From positions 62,001 through 126,000 of the forward strand of contig JAFKKO010000111.1 of the NCBI GenBank assembly GCA_017305455.1: a DNA stretch of 64,000 nucleotides, read 5' to 3'. Source of the DNA: Hyphomicrobiales bacterium (GTDB lineage: Bacteria > Pseudomonadota > Alphaproteobacteria > Rhizobiales > Xanthobacteraceae). The position numbers and the translations under genes are program-made. Shown piece by piece: positions 34,403 through 43,222 of this stretch (its first letter is position 1; each line of letters starts with the position of its first letter). The notes under the pieces are model-generated. The model was not told the DNA's origin, did not search any database, and was given only the letters and a program-made list of their open reading frames with translations.

Positions 34403-35089
34403 TTAGAGCAAGGCGGCGTAAACTTGGGCGTAGTACCATCCGACAAAGACGAGAGCGGCGCCGCTCACGAGCTGAATCGGGCGGCCCAATAAGCCGAGGC
34501 GCGTAAAACGGGTGGCAGTGCTTGCGGCAACGCCGGCGAGCAGGAAGGGAAGGCCGCGACCAACGCCGAAGAAGAACGCCAGCAGTACGCCGAGCTTTGG
34601 CGCACCCGTTGCAGCCACGACCGTGAACAAGAGGAGGAGCGGCGCCACGGACGTGCCGAGGCTGAACACCAGCCCATAGGCAAAAGCCCCCGCCACCCCC
34701 GGCCTGCGCAAAGCACGGAGTCGATCAAATGACACCCGCGGTCGCCAAAAAGCGAGTCCCGCAGCCGAGAACGAGATAATCGCCATCGCAAGCGCCCAAT
34801 CGCGGCCGAATGACTCCGTGGCCAATGCGCTTATTTGCCCGGCGAAAAAGCCCAAGGCGGTCAGACTTCCGACGATGCCGAGGAAAAAAGCGGTCGCGAT
34901 TGCAAGACCATTGTGGCGCCCACCGGCATCGGAGGCACCCGCCAAACCAGCAACGCTGAGCCCAACCGGCAGCGTACATGGGCATACCGCGCTTGCTAAG
35001 ATGCCAGCGACGAACGTAGTTCCAAGCGCGGGCAGCACTCCTTCTGCTAGACCCGGCTGAATTGCTTGCAGTGCTGACTCCAACGTCAT
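34403..35089 (-). CDS. CcdA-like polytopic membrane protein with one redox cysteine pair
   Basis: A 228-residue protein with about six membrane segments. AVCPCTLPVGLSVAGLAGA (about residues 33-51) corresponds to the first cysteine motif of CcdA/DsbD-family proteins. The matching motif in the fourth segment reads SVAPLLLLF without cysteine, so electron transfer of the CcdA kind is doubtful; a metal-transport role is more likely. It is flanked on both sides by HMA proteins and overlaps the upstream one (ATGA). A related but different CcdA-like protein is encoded at 39837. Confidence 0.75.
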   Translation of the reverse strand: MTLESALQAIQPGLAEGVLPALGTTFVAGILASAVCPCTLPVGLSVAGLAGASDAGGRHNGLAIATAFFLGIVGSLTALGFFAGQISALATESFGRDWALAMAIISFSAAGLAFWRPRVSFDRLRALRRPGVAGAFAYGLVFSLGTSVAPLLLLFTVVAATGAPKLGVLLAFFFGVGRGLPFLLAGVAASTATRFTRLGLLGRPIQLVSGAALVFVGWYYAQVYAALL

Positions 35090-35442
35090 TCTTCGGCCAC
35101 CGGCCTTCCGGCCTGATATCCGAGGGCGTTCACTGCCGCAATAAAGCGGTCAGGTGAAACAACGTCAGGCGCATAGGTCACACGCATGGTCCTGTCGGCC
35201 AAACTCACCTCGACCTCCGACACCCCGTTTAGGTTCTTCACGCTGCGTTTGATAGCCGCGGCACAACTCACGCACGACATTCCGGTGACCGGCACCACGA
35301 CGGTTTTTCCCGCACCGTTGTCGGAAGCCGAACTCATCCCAACGCCGATCGAGACGAGGAGAGCCGCAAGCAGAGAGACGATGGAAAGGAGGGCGCCCCA
35401 CCGGATGCCGGCCCGCCCGAGCCTTCCGCTTGTAATTGTCAT
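35086..35442 (-). CDS. Anchored or exported HMA-domain protein (MerP-like)
   Basis: A 118-residue protein. Residues 15-38 form an N-terminal membrane helix or signal peptide without an obvious cleavage site, and residues 46-112 an HMA fold with GMSCVSCAAAIKRSV. It probably binds a soft metal on the periplasmic side, like MerP, and hands it to the CcdA-like protein encoded next. AAGGAGGAG lies seven bases before the start. Transcribed from the MerR-type promoter at 35496-35527. Confidence 0.85.
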   Translation of the reverse strand: MTITSGRLGRAGIRWGALLSIVSLLAALLVSIGVGMSSASDNGAGKTVVVPVTGMSCVSCAAAIKRSVKNLNGVSEVEVSLADRTMRVTYAPDVVSPDRFIAAVNALGYQAGRPVAEE

Positions 35443-35495
35443 GACGGTCTCCTCCTTCCTATGTTGGCGTGCCCTCGTATCACTACCGCGAGACT

Positions 35496-35527
35496 ATAAT
35501 GCGGTCCGGACCATAGTCCGGAGTCAA
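35496..35527 (-). promoter_or_regulatory. MerR-type promoter P1 (HMA/CcdA operon)
   Basis: Read on the minus strand: TTGACT (35522-35527), 20 bases, CATTAT (35496-35501), with the spacer holding GGAC-TATG-GTCC. The long spacer is the hallmark of MerR-activated promoters. It overlaps the stop of the MFS gene and lies about 55 bases before the HMA start. Confidence 0.7.
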
Positions 35528-36753
35528 TGGGTTTCATCGGCACCAAGCGTTGCAGATGAAGGACTCTCCGACCTGAACAATCGGAGCGACGCCAGAGCCA
35601 AGGCCAATTCGATCACGGCAAAGGATGCCAAAGCTGTCCCGAAGCCAAACCGAAGCATTTCGCCGAAGATGAGGCTTCCAAGCCCAAAACCGACGAAAAG
35701 CATAAAAACGTTCATCCCCATGGCTTGCCCAGGCCGCTTGCCTCCAAGTGAGGTCACGATGCCGGCGAACAAAGGTTGGGTCATGTCATAGCCTAAGGAA
35801 AGCAGCATCGCGACAAATGGAGCAAGGACCAGCGGGAAGCCAAGGAGCAGGAGCACGGCTGCGATGGCGCCAAGCGCGAGCCCGATCGGCAGCAACCTAG
35901 CGCGGCCCCACCGGTCCGCCGCCCGACCGATCACTGGTCCAAGCAACAGGCCCGGAACACCATATCCAAGCAATGCGAGACCGATGCCGCCAGGGCCGAT
36001 GTCGTAGCGACGTTCAAGGTAGACGCCGAGCCATGTAAAGACCCCGGAGTGAAACATGGAGTTGACGAGGACATAGCTGTAGGTGCGCGCCCCTCTAGGT
36101 GTCTGGAGAAGGCTCTTGTAGGCGCGGAATACGTCTCGGGAGGTACTCATTACCGGCTGCGCCGCAGCGGCGATAATGCGTCGGTAGGGCAGGAACAGAA
36201 GCAGGATCCCCAATCCTGCCGCTCCAGTGACGACGAATAGTCCCTGCCAACCGACATAAGGAACCATCATTGCGCCTGATGGCGAGCCGAAGGCCATCCC
36301 CCCAGCCATCGCGCCGAACAGCCATCCGAGAGGGCGTCCACGTTGTTCATAGGGATAGAGCCGGCCGATGAGGGTCAGGCCGAGCGGAACAACGCCGCTG
36401 GCGCCCAGCCCTGTCAGCATCCGCCAAAGTGCGATCTGCTCGATGGAGGTGGCGGTCGCCGTCAATCCCGTGAGTACCGCGAAGAACGCAAGCGATGCGA
36501 ACATGACGCGGTGTATGCCCAACCGGTCAGCCAACAGCCCATAGACGAGCGTCGCAACGCCGTAGGGGATCAGGTAGGCCGGTACGATAAGGCCGATGCG
36601 CTGGACCGAGGTACCAAAGTTGTCCGCAAGCATCGGGAGAATCGGGGCGACCATGTAGGCTTGAAAGAAGATAACAAACGTCGCCAGCGAGAGCATCCAA
36701 AGCAGACGCTCACGTTCCCCATTCGCCTGACTTTTCGGTGTTGCTTCAGTCAT
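35524..36753 (-). CDS. MFS transporter, drug/metabolite efflux type
   Basis: About 409 residues and twelve membrane segments. Motif A appears as GLLADRLGIHRV after the second helix (about residue 73). RMLTGLGASGVVPLGLTLIG (about 110-129) is the family's fourth/fifth helix region. Starts possible at 36774 (GTG), 36768 or 36753; 36753 is used as the last one before the conserved part. Same strand and 100 bases after the SnoaL-like gene, so it may be in the P1B ATPase operon. Substrate unknown. Confidence 0.8.
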   Translation of the reverse strand: MTEATPKSQANGERERLLWMLSLATFVIFFQAYMVAPILPMLADNFGTSVQRIGLIVPAYLIPYGVATLVYGLLADRLGIHRVMFASLAFFAVLTGLTATATSIEQIALWRMLTGLGASGVVPLGLTLIGRLYPYEQRGRPLGWLFGAMAGGMAFGSPSGAMMVPYVGWQGLFVVTGAAGLGILLLFLPYRRIIAAAAQPVMSTSRDVFRAYKSLLQTPRGARTYSYVLVNSMFHSGVFTWLGVYLERRYDIGPGGIGLALLGYGVPGLLLGPVIGRAADRWGRARLLPIGLALGAIAAVLLLLGFPLVLAPFVAMLLSLGYDMTQPLFAGIVTSLGGKRPGQAMGMNVFMLFVGFGLGSLIFGEMLRFGFGTALASFAVIELALALASLRLFRSESPSSATLGADETH

Positions 36754-36874
36754 TGAACCAAAAATCATTCTCACTAACTCGCTTTGACAGAGCTGAGACC
36801 CCGCACCTCAAGCTTGCGCCGCCTGCGCGGTCTCTAATTGCTCCCACCCGTGTTCTGGAGCTCATTCGGCAATT

Positions 36875-37255
36875 TCAGCCGTGCGACGGAATGACGGTGT
36901 AATGAATCGTCTGAGCGACGATCCGCCCGTCCCGGATCAGGTAACTGTCCGCGCCATCTTTGACCTCAGCGCCACGACCGCGTGCGCTCCACTCGAGAAA
37001 TCCTAGCTCGCCCTCGACGACACGAGCGGTGTATTCGAAGGTAGCGTCGGGCAGCTCGTCGCTGAGGCGCTGAGCCAACTGGCGGAGCCCATCGTGGCCC
37101 CGAACCACGCCCCTGGCGGTCAGCACGATGAGCTCCTCTGCGTAGTTGCGCGCAAGGTCGTCCTCAATACTTCCATGCTTGCTCTCACGCAGGTGATCAT
37201 CCAGCACTTCGTCCGGCGAGCGATGCGTCGCTGATTCCATAGCCATGTCCTTCAT
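36875..37255 (-). CDS. SnoaL-like (NTF2-fold) protein
   Basis: A 126-residue protein with the NTF2/SnoaL pattern: helix HLRESKHGSIEDDLARNYA (in part), VLTARGVVRGHDGLRQLAQRL (about residues 43-63), FEYTARVVEGELGFLEWSARG and DGADSYLIRDGRIVAQTIHYT (in pieces). The family folds as a cone-shaped sheet and includes enzymes and binding proteins; catalytic residues cannot be assigned. ATG 37255 overlaps the stop of the P-type ATPase (ATGA), so it is translated with it. An NTF2-fold gene coupled to a metal ATPase is unusual. Confidence 0.75.
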   Translation of the reverse strand: MKDMAMESATHRSPDEVLDDHLRESKHGSIEDDLARNYAEELIVLTARGVVRGHDGLRQLAQRLSDELPDATFEYTARVVEGELGFLEWSARGRGAEVKDGADSYLIRDGRIVAQTIHYTVIPSHG

Positions 37256-39708
37256 GTCGGCTGCGGAGCGCCTGCCCCAACGGGACGACCGACGCTCAGG
37301 ACCGCATCGAAGAAAAGCTGCGGCCGACCCCAAAGCGAGTTGAAGAAGATCGCGGTGACGCTCACCGCCATGGCGACCATCGCCCAGACCGGATAGATTA
37401 GGCCCGTGGCGGCCACCGGTATGCCGATGCCGTTGAAGAGGAACGCAAGAGTCACGTTCTGGAGCATCTTACGATAGCTCCTGCGGCTGATTTCGCGTGC
37501 GACCGGGACTGCATCGAGCCGGTTCGACAGAATGATGATATCGGCGGACTCAATCGCTATGTCCGTGCCGCCGCCCATCGCAATGCCAACGTCAGCCTGC
37601 ATCAGCGCCGGGGCGTCATTGATCCCGTCGCCGACCATGGCTACTCGAGTTCCGCCAGCCTGGAGTTGGCGCACGATCTCCGCCTTGCCGTCAGGCAGAA
37701 CCCCTGCATGAACGACGTCGATGCCGACATCCCGCGCGACCTTGCGCGCAGCACGCTCGTTATCGCCGGTGAGAAGCACGAGGCGGAGGCCATCAGAACG
37801 CAGTCCGGCAACGGCCTCTATGGCGTCTGACTTTAGTGTATCGCCCAAGGCCAGTACACCGAGTGCTTGTCCTTCGCGGCCAACGGCAATCACTGTCCGG
37901 CCAGTTTCTTCCAGCGCCGCAATACGCTTTTCGAGTTGCTTCAGATCCACGCGCCGCTCCATCAGAAAACGCGGACTGCCAACAAGGATCTCCTCGCCAT
38001 CGATCTCGGTCACGACGCCCTTGCCCGGCACGGCCTCGAAGGAGGTGACGTCAGGAGGCACCGCGCCGCGCTCGAATGCGGCCGTGACGACCGCCTGGGC
38101 CAGAGGGTGCTCGGACGAGGCCTCTGCTGCCGCAGCGAGCGCTAGCAGCTCGTCCTCGGCACCGCTGACGACCTCGATCTCGCGAACCGCCGGCTTGCCC
38201 TCGGTGATTGTTCCGGTCTTGTCGAGCACGACGGTCTCGACCAGACGGAAGCCCTGGAAGGCTTCTCCTGTGCGCATCAAAACGCCGCGCTCGGCTGCCT
38301 CGCCGGCGCCACGCACAATCGACAGTGGCGCCGAGATGCCGACGGCGCAGGGATATCCCATTACGAGAACGCTTAGGCCGGCGAAAATGGCCCGCTCGAG
38401 GTCTATCTCACCACCGACAAACCATGACCCGAGGAGCCAACCAATGAATGCGAGCGTCGCCACGATAAGGACGGTTGGCGTGTAGACTTGAAGCACCCGG
38501 TCGACCAAGTGCAGCAGGCCAGGCTTGAGGGCGCGCGCGTCCTCAACCTCCCGGATCACTTTGGCAAGAAAGCTCCCCTCACCAACGGCGGTGACCCGCA
38601 CGAGCAGGGTGCCGTTGCCGTTGATCGAGCCGCCGATGACATCATCGCCTTGCTTGCGGTCGACTGGAATCGGCTCTCCGGTGACGAAGGACTGATCAAC
38701 TGCCGAATGCCCGCGGATCACCTCGCCGTCGACTGGCACGCGTTCGCCGGGCCGGATCCGGACGAGATCGCCGACCACGACCTCGGCGATGGGCAGTTCC
38801 AGCTCTCGGCCGTCGCGCTCGACACGAGCCATCTCCGGCTGGAGGTCAAGAAGGCGCTTCACTGCTTGGGAGCTGCGCGTCTTGACGATGAGCGAGAGCC
38901 ATTCGGAGAAGACGTGATAGGTCGTCACCATCACCGCAACAGCGAAGAAGGCGGCGGTAGGATAGCCGGCAGGGGAGAAGACGAGGCCGATCAGGCCGCC
39001 GGCGATGCCGGCAAAGGCGCCGGCCTCGAGAAGGACGTGCTGGTTCAGGATGCCACGACGGACTGCCTGCGCCGCCATTAGGAGGATATGGCGCCCGATC
39101 CCGAAGACCAGGATGAGCGCCATCGCGCCGACCATCCACGGGGTGGCCGCAGTGAACCAGACCTGCTCCTTGACGAACATAAGAGCGATCGCGGCGACGG
39201 CCAAGCCGCTGGCGCCGAGGACCGCAGGCCAGAGACCCTGCGCACGCAGGACGAGGAAAACCAGCCCGATCAGACTGATGAAAACGACGCCATGTATGGC
39301 GAGCGCAGCGATGCCCATCGGGTCCGTGATGAAGCCGATGGCCAGGAGGCTGAACGCCGTCGCGGCGAGAAAGCGCCGGCCCTCTCGCACAAGCTCGCGC
39401 TCCTCCTCCTCGAAGGGTCGCAGCTTGCGCGGATCGGAAATGGTATAGCCGATGTCCCGCAGGATGTTCAGGAGCGCCTCTGGACGGGCTACTCTGGGAT
39501 CATATTCAACCAAAGCCTGCTCGTGCGTGAGGCTCACCGATACCTTGTCGACGCCCGGTTGTCCGCCGAGCGCCTTTTCGATTGTTCCAGTGCAGAGCGA
39601 GCAATGTAGGCCACCAATCCTGGCGCGGATCCTGGCCCGATCGGAGCGGCCCGCCGGCTCCTCGCTCCAAGGACGATTTTGCGGGGCAATTGTTGTCGCC
39701 GTGCTCAT
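37252..39708 (-). CDS. P1B-type heavy-metal ATPase with YPC motif
   Basis: An 818-residue metal pump. An N-terminal HMA domain (about residues 30-95) carries GLHCSLCTGTI. Landmarks: TGEPIPVD (actuator), YPC at residues 452-454 in the metal-site helix in place of CPC, DKTGTITEGKP (phosphorylated Asp), SSEHPLAQAV with the HP pair, GDGINDAPAL (hinge). Export to the periplasm is likely; the metal is unclear because YPC is an uncommon variant. About eight membrane segments, including an extra pair before the usual core. GGAGG precedes ATG 39708, and MerR-type promoter P2 lies about 55 bases upstream. Confidence 0.93.
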   Translation of the reverse strand: MSTATTIAPQNRPWSEEPAGRSDRARIRARIGGLHCSLCTGTIEKALGGQPGVDKVSVSLTHEQALVEYDPRVARPEALLNILRDIGYTISDPRKLRPFEEEERELVREGRRFLAATAFSLLAIGFITDPMGIAALAIHGVVFISLIGLVFLVLRAQGLWPAVLGASGLAVAAIALMFVKEQVWFTAATPWMVGAMALILVFGIGRHILLMAAQAVRRGILNQHVLLEAGAFAGIAGGLIGLVFSPAGYPTAAFFAVAVMVTTYHVFSEWLSLIVKTRSSQAVKRLLDLQPEMARVERDGRELELPIAEVVVGDLVRIRPGERVPVDGEVIRGHSAVDQSFVTGEPIPVDRKQGDDVIGGSINGNGTLLVRVTAVGEGSFLAKVIREVEDARALKPGLLHLVDRVLQVYTPTVLIVATLAFIGWLLGSWFVGGEIDLERAIFAGLSVLVMGYPCAVGISAPLSIVRGAGEAAERGVLMRTGEAFQGFRLVETVVLDKTGTITEGKPAVREIEVVSGAEDELLALAAAAEASSEHPLAQAVVTAAFERGAVPPDVTSFEAVPGKGVVTEIDGEEILVGSPRFLMERRVDLKQLEKRIAALEETGRTVIAVGREGQALGVLALGDTLKSDAIEAVAGLRSDGLRLVLLTGDNERAARKVARDVGIDVVHAGVLPDGKAEIVRQLQAGGTRVAMVGDGINDAPALMQADVGIAMGGGTDIAIESADIIILSNRLDAVPVAREISRRSYRKMLQNVTLAFLFNGIGIPVAATGLIYPVWAMVAMAVSVTAIFFNSLWGRPQLFFDAVLSVGRPVGAGAPQPT

Positions 39709-39762
39709 GACCTGACCTCCGGTCCAACAGTCTTCGGCCCATGCCGATTCCAGTTGAGTCGA

Positions 39763-39793
39763 GTCTAAGCTCCGTACCAACCTACGGAGTCAA
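39763..39793 (-). promoter_or_regulatory. MerR-type promoter P2 (YPC ATPase operon)
   Basis: Minus strand: TTGACT (39788-39793), 19 bases, TTAGAC (39763-39768). The spacer carries CTCCGTA and TACGGAG as inverted arms, 6 bases apart. Nearly identical in plan to promoters P3 and P5. Confidence 0.78.
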
Positions 39794-39836
39794 GAGAGCG
39801 TCGATGCCTTACTTACTGGCTTCAGAGGCTAAGCGG

Positions 39837-40511
39837 CTAAGCCGTGCTTTCGGCGAGTAAGCCAAAGCCGATCGACCAAAAGCCAAGCGCGACGAGCAGC
39901 AAACCAGTCCAGAGCGGCAACCGTTGCGACAAGCCAGAAAGCCAATCCAGAGCGCGCCGCGCCGGCGCGATGAGCACCGCCGCGGCGATCGGCAGCGATA
40001 GCGCGAGTCCAAACAGACTCAGCGAAATAAATCCCGCCGCCAGCGTTCCACCGCTCCCAGCGCCAGCGGCAGCCATACCAAGTAGAGCAAAAAGCAGCGG
40101 CGCTGCACACGCCGGAATGTTGAGGCCAAAGAGAAGTCCTAGGGCCATTGATCCGCGCAACCCGGACAGCCTGCCTAGCGTTGGCCCAAGAGAAATCTTC
40201 AGGGCTCCCGCGCGACGGAAGATGTATAATAGGCCGACCGCCACATAAATCGCGCCAAGCACAATCCAGGCAGCCTTTTGGAACGCTATGAAGGCCGTGC
40301 CGATGACAACGGCCGCCACGCCCAACGCTCCAATGAGCACTGCACGAGTGACGGCAAAAACACTCACTTGGGCAAGCTTATCTGCGAAGACCTTGCCTTC
40401 GAGGTACTTTACAAAAATCAGGGTCGATCCGATCGAGCACGGTTCTACAAAGCCGAGAAGGCCGAGCCCGATTGGAAGGACCACAAGTTGAAACGCCCCC
40501 AGCTCGTTCAC
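39837..40511 (-). CDS. CcdA/DsbD-like membrane protein with paired cysteines
   Basis: A 224-residue protein with six or so membrane helices. GFVEPCSIGSTLIFVKYLEG (residues 20-39) and NIPACAAPLLFALLG (about 128-142) each give one cysteine at the positions used by CcdA to carry electrons or bind metal. Its ATG overlaps the stop of the HMA protein (ATGA), which in turn overlaps merR, so the three are a coupled unit. It may move reducing equivalents or a metal ion; it is not the usual cytochrome-biogenesis context. Confidence 0.78.
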   Translation of the reverse strand: MNELGAFQLVVLPIGLGLLGFVEPCSIGSTLIFVKYLEGKVFADKLAQVSVFAVTRAVLIGALGVAAVVIGTAFIAFQKAAWIVLGAIYVAVGLLYIFRRAGALKISLGPTLGRLSGLRGSMALGLLFGLNIPACAAPLLFALLGMAAAGAGSGGTLAAGFISLSLFGLALSLPIAAAVLIAPARRALDWLSGLSQRLPLWTGLLLVALGFWSIGFGLLAESTA

Positions 40512-40726
40512 TGATCCTCAGCCGGCACTTGGTAGCCTGCCTTCTTGATCACCTCGATAAGCTGATCTTCCCTGACAGTTTGCGGATCGAATAGAATCCG
40601 CGCCTGGCCGTCTTTGAAGGAAATATCGGCGCCGCGTACGCCCGCCTCGGAACTCACGAGGGCCTTGATATTTTCTGCGCAGCCGCTGCAGTGCATGCCT
40701 TCGATCTTGAGTGTGACGGATTTCAT
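40508..40726 (-). CDS. HMA-domain metal chaperone (72 aa)
   Basis: A single HMA domain: MKSVTLKIEGMHCSGCAENI (residues 1-20) with the metal-binding cysteines in GMHCSGC, ending GYQVPAEDQ. No signal peptide, so cytosolic. AAGGAAG precedes the start, which overlaps the MerR stop (ATGA). Likely passes a soft metal between the CcdA-like protein or the ATPase and the cytosol. Confidence 0.9.
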   Translation of the reverse strand: MKSVTLKIEGMHCSGCAENIKALVSSEAGVRGADISFKDGQARILFDPQTVREDQLIEVIKKAGYQVPAEDQ

Positions 40727-41178
40727 CTGATCTTCCTTCGTGTTCGGGTAGAGGACATTTGATTTTTCAAGCCGGCCCCCTCCTGAAGCGCCTCTAGAAT
40801 GGTGCACCCCTTCAGTACCCCTCGGCCAGGACAGTCCGCGATCACTTTCTCTAGCGCTTTGCGGATCTTCTTGAGCTCGATGATCTTCTCATCGACCTCA
40901 TCGATCTTTGACGCCGCCTTCTGGCGTACGTCGCTACAGTCTGCCGAGGGGTCGGCGCGCAGCCACAGCAGTTCCTGGATCTCGCGGAGCGAGAAGCCAA
41001 TCTGTTGCGCCTTGCGGATGAAACGGATCCGTCTCACCGTCTCAGCAGAATAGTGTCGGTACCCGGTGTGCCCCGGCTTCTCTGGCTGCTCGATCAAGCC
41101 GCGGCGTTCGTAAAATCGGATAGTTTCGACGCCCACTCCCGCCTCGTGAGCGGCTTTGCTGATCGTGAACGCTTGCAT
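40723..41178 (-). CDS. MerR-family metal-responsive activator
   Basis: A 151-residue MerR protein: HTH AFTISKAAHEAGVGVETIRF (residues 3-22) and YERRGLI, dimerisation helix, and metal site cysteines at about residues 81, 116 and 125. The spacing C-x34-C-x8-C is that of MerR/PbrR/ZntR-type sensors (DC, DCPGRG, GCTILEAL), pointing to a divalent soft metal rather than Cu(I). It has no Hg reductase nearby. It is the only MerR gene in the window and lies among five MerR-type promoters, so it is the natural candidate to control all of them. ATG 41178 fits the GGGAG better than ATG 41184. Confidence 0.9.
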   Translation of the reverse strand: MQAFTISKAAHEAGVGVETIRFYERRGLIEQPEKPGHTGYRHYSAETVRRIRFIRKAQQIGFSLREIQELLWLRADPSADCSDVRQKAASKIDEVDEKIIELKKIRKALEKVIADCPGRGVLKGCTILEALQEGAGLKNQMSSTRTRRKIR

Positions 41179-41232
41179 ACTCATCTCCCGATAGCTCTGA
41201 GTTCCGTGCGGAGAGCGGCTCTCATGAAGGCG

Positions 41233-41958
41233 TCAGCGCGTAACAGAAACCAACTTATGCCCCGAATTCGGCCCATCCACGAGATGTCCATCCCGAATAT
41301 GGATGACCCGATCGGCGAGTCTGGCCAGTTCTTCTGAATGTGTAACGACAATGACCGTTCGTTCCCGCGATACCTCTTGAAGGAGTTCGTAGATGATCTG
41401 TCCCGAGCGCGAGTCGAGATTCCCCGTTGGCTCGTCGGCTAGCACCAGGCGCGGCTGGTTGGCCACGGCGCGCGCGATCGCGACGCGCTGCATCTCGCCG
41501 CCACTCAGCTCGCGGGGACGATGTTTCAAGCGATGCCCGAGCTGGAAGCGCTCGAGCAATGTTTTCGCCCTCACGCTCATTTCCGCAGCGCTGACGCCGT
41601 TGAACTCCATCGGCAAAGCGACATTCTCCAGTGCCGTCAGGTTCGGGATCAGATTGAAGGTCTGAAAGACGAAGCCGACCGTTTGCCGGCGAAAGCGCGT
41701 CAGCTCGCCTGACGATAGCCTGTTCACGGCCTGCCCAGCGACGAGGACCTCGCCCCGCGTTGGCCGGTCCATCGCGCCGATCATGTGCAGGAGCGTCGAC
41801 TTCCCGCTTCCGCTTGGGCCGACTATGGCCACCATGCCCCTTTCCTGCATCGTGAGATCGATGCCGGCGACGGCGTCGACGGTTTCGCTGCCCTTACGAT
41901 AGGACTTGGAGACGTTGCGCAGCTCAACAAGCAGGTTATCGATCAGTGGTTTATTCAT
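41233..41958 (-). CDS. ABC transporter ATPase (MacB/LolD type)
   Basis: A 241-residue nucleotide-binding protein: Walker [16 protein letters not shown] (about residues 43-57), Q-loop [12 protein letters not shown], signature [14 protein letters not shown] (about 146-159), Walker [14 protein letters not shown] (about 167-179). LolD/MacB-type ATPases pair with FtsX-like permeases, two of which are encoded just upstream. It overlaps the first permease by eight bases. Substrate unknown; the MerR-type promoter suggests metal or envelope stress. Confidence 0.93.
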   Translation of the reverse strand: MNKPLIDNLLVELRNVSKSYRKGSETVDAVAGIDLTMQERGMVAIVGPSGSGKSTLLHMIGAMDRPTRGEVLVAGQAVNRLSSGELTRFRRQTVGFVFQTFNLIPNLTALENVALPMEFNGVSAAEMSVRAKTLLERFQLGHRLKHRPRELSGGEMQRVAIARAVANQPRLVLADEPTGNLDSRSGQIIYELLQEVSRERTVIVVTHSEELARLADRVIHIRDGHLVDGPNSGHKLVSVTR

Positions 41959-43213
41959 GCTTCATGGCCTCGAGCGGAGAGAGTTTGACGGCTTGCCAGA
42001 CGCCGTAGGCGCTACCGATCACTGCCGCCAGCACGGCGACGGCAAGGACGAGGGCGAGAGTCGAAGCCGAAAGATTGCTGTTGATCGCGAGACTCTCAAA
42101 GAGCGGCTTGTAGTGGCTCGGCAGAAACGGCCCGATGCTCAGTGCGAACAAGCGTCCGGTGACGATCTCGCCGATGCCGCGGAAGAGCAGGAGCCCAAGA
42201 GCACCGCCAAGCAGCGTCAACCCCACGGCCTCCGTCAGAAATTGGGCCGTGACCCCGCCGTTGCTCGCACCGATCGCCTTCAATGTGCCGATCTCGCGAG
42301 CGCGCTCGCGCACCATCATCAGGAGCACGAAGAAGACGACGATGACCATCAGGGCTATAGCCAGGATTCCGCCGACGCTGGTGAGCTGCGTAACCCTGTG
42401 GCTGGTCGTGGCAGTAAAGACGGCGGCGCTTTCGGGAACAAGGATATCCGCGACATCGCCGACTATCTCTTGCAGCCGCTGCGCCACCACAGGGACATAT
42501 TCCACGTTGTCGACGATGACGAATAGCCACGAGATTCCCTGATCGATGCCGTAGATGGAGCGGAACGTCTCCATCGGCATGAAGAGCTGGAGGTCGCCGA
42601 AGATATAGCCGCTGGCGTACATTCCAATGATCCGCAGTTCCCGCGTCGGCCGATCCATTCCGAAGATCGCCGGATGGGTGCGGGTCGGGTCGATCGTAAG
42701 CGTCGCCTTGCCGACATCTTCAGGCTTAATCCCGGCCCACTCGGCATAGCCCCGACCGATGATGGCAACGTCCTGTCCGGCATCTTCAGGCACGAAGTCC
42801 CGCCCAGCGATGATCCGCGGGTTGCCGGCCTCGCCATGCGACTCGAGCCGCTTTACTGCGTCCGGTGCCAGGCCGACATGCATAACGAAGTTCGGTGGAG
42901 TGATCGGCGCCATCGCGAGAAGATACGGCTCGACCTGCCTAACGTGTTCGATCCCGCGCACCTTCTCTAGCGTGTCCTGCGGCAGCAAACGATCTTGGCC
43001 AAGCATGTTCACATGGCCCATCGAGCCGCGGCCGCGAAGCTGCAGGACTGTGTTGACATTCTCGTTCAGCACGGTCGTCTGCCGCTGCATCGCGTCACCG
43101 ATCGAATACATCGCGAGAAGTAGGAAGAAGGGAACGCCGATCAGCATTGCGACAAGGGCAAGGCGCACCTTGTTCCGCAGGAGATTGCGCAAACCCAGGA
43201 TGATCATGCCCAT
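41951..43213 (-). CDS. FtsX-like ABC permease 1
   Basis: A 420-residue MacB/FtsX permease: N-terminal membrane helix (residues 16-38), large periplasmic domain, then three membrane helices, including ILAIALMVIVVFFVLLMMV (about 282-300) followed by REIGTLKAIGAS (about 307-318), the FtsX coupling motif, and PLEAMKHE at the end. It forms a heterodimer with the permease at 43223, judging by their pairing. Confidence 0.92.
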   Translation of the reverse strand: MGMIILGLRNLLRNKVRLALVAMLIGVPFFLLLAMYSIGDAMQRQTTVLNENVNTVLQLRGRGSMGHVNMLGQDRLLPQDTLEKVRGIEHVRQVEPYLLAMAPITPPNFVMHVGLAPDAVKRLESHGEAGNPRIIAGRDFVPEDAGQDVAIIGRGYAEWAGIKPEDVGKATLTIDPTRTHPAIFGMDRPTRELRIIGMYASGYIFGDLQLFMPMETFRSIYGIDQGISWLFVIVDNVEYVPVVAQRLQEIVGDVADILVPESAAVFTATTSHRVTQLTSVGGILAIALMVIVVFFVLLMMVRERAREIGTLKAIGASNGGVTAQFLTEAVGLTLLGGALGLLLFRGIGEIVTGRLFALSIGPFLPSHYKPLFESLAINSNLSASTLALVLAVAVLAAVIGSAYGVWQAVKLSPLEAMKHE

Positions 43214-43222
43214 GCGGCCTCC

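Noticed and set aside
38488-39609. Plus-strand frames of 170-200 codons opposite the YPC ATPase
   Set aside because: Acidic, motif-free translations opposite a conserved enzyme.
34159-41178. Mercury resistance (mer) operon
   Set aside because: MerR-like and MerP-like proteins are present, but no mercuric reductase, lyase or classical MerT is found.
41185-41232. Possible sixth MerR-type promoter before the MerR gene
   Set aside because: A CTCCG/CGGA-like dyad exists but without a TTGAC -35 at the right spacing; merR may instead be read from P3.
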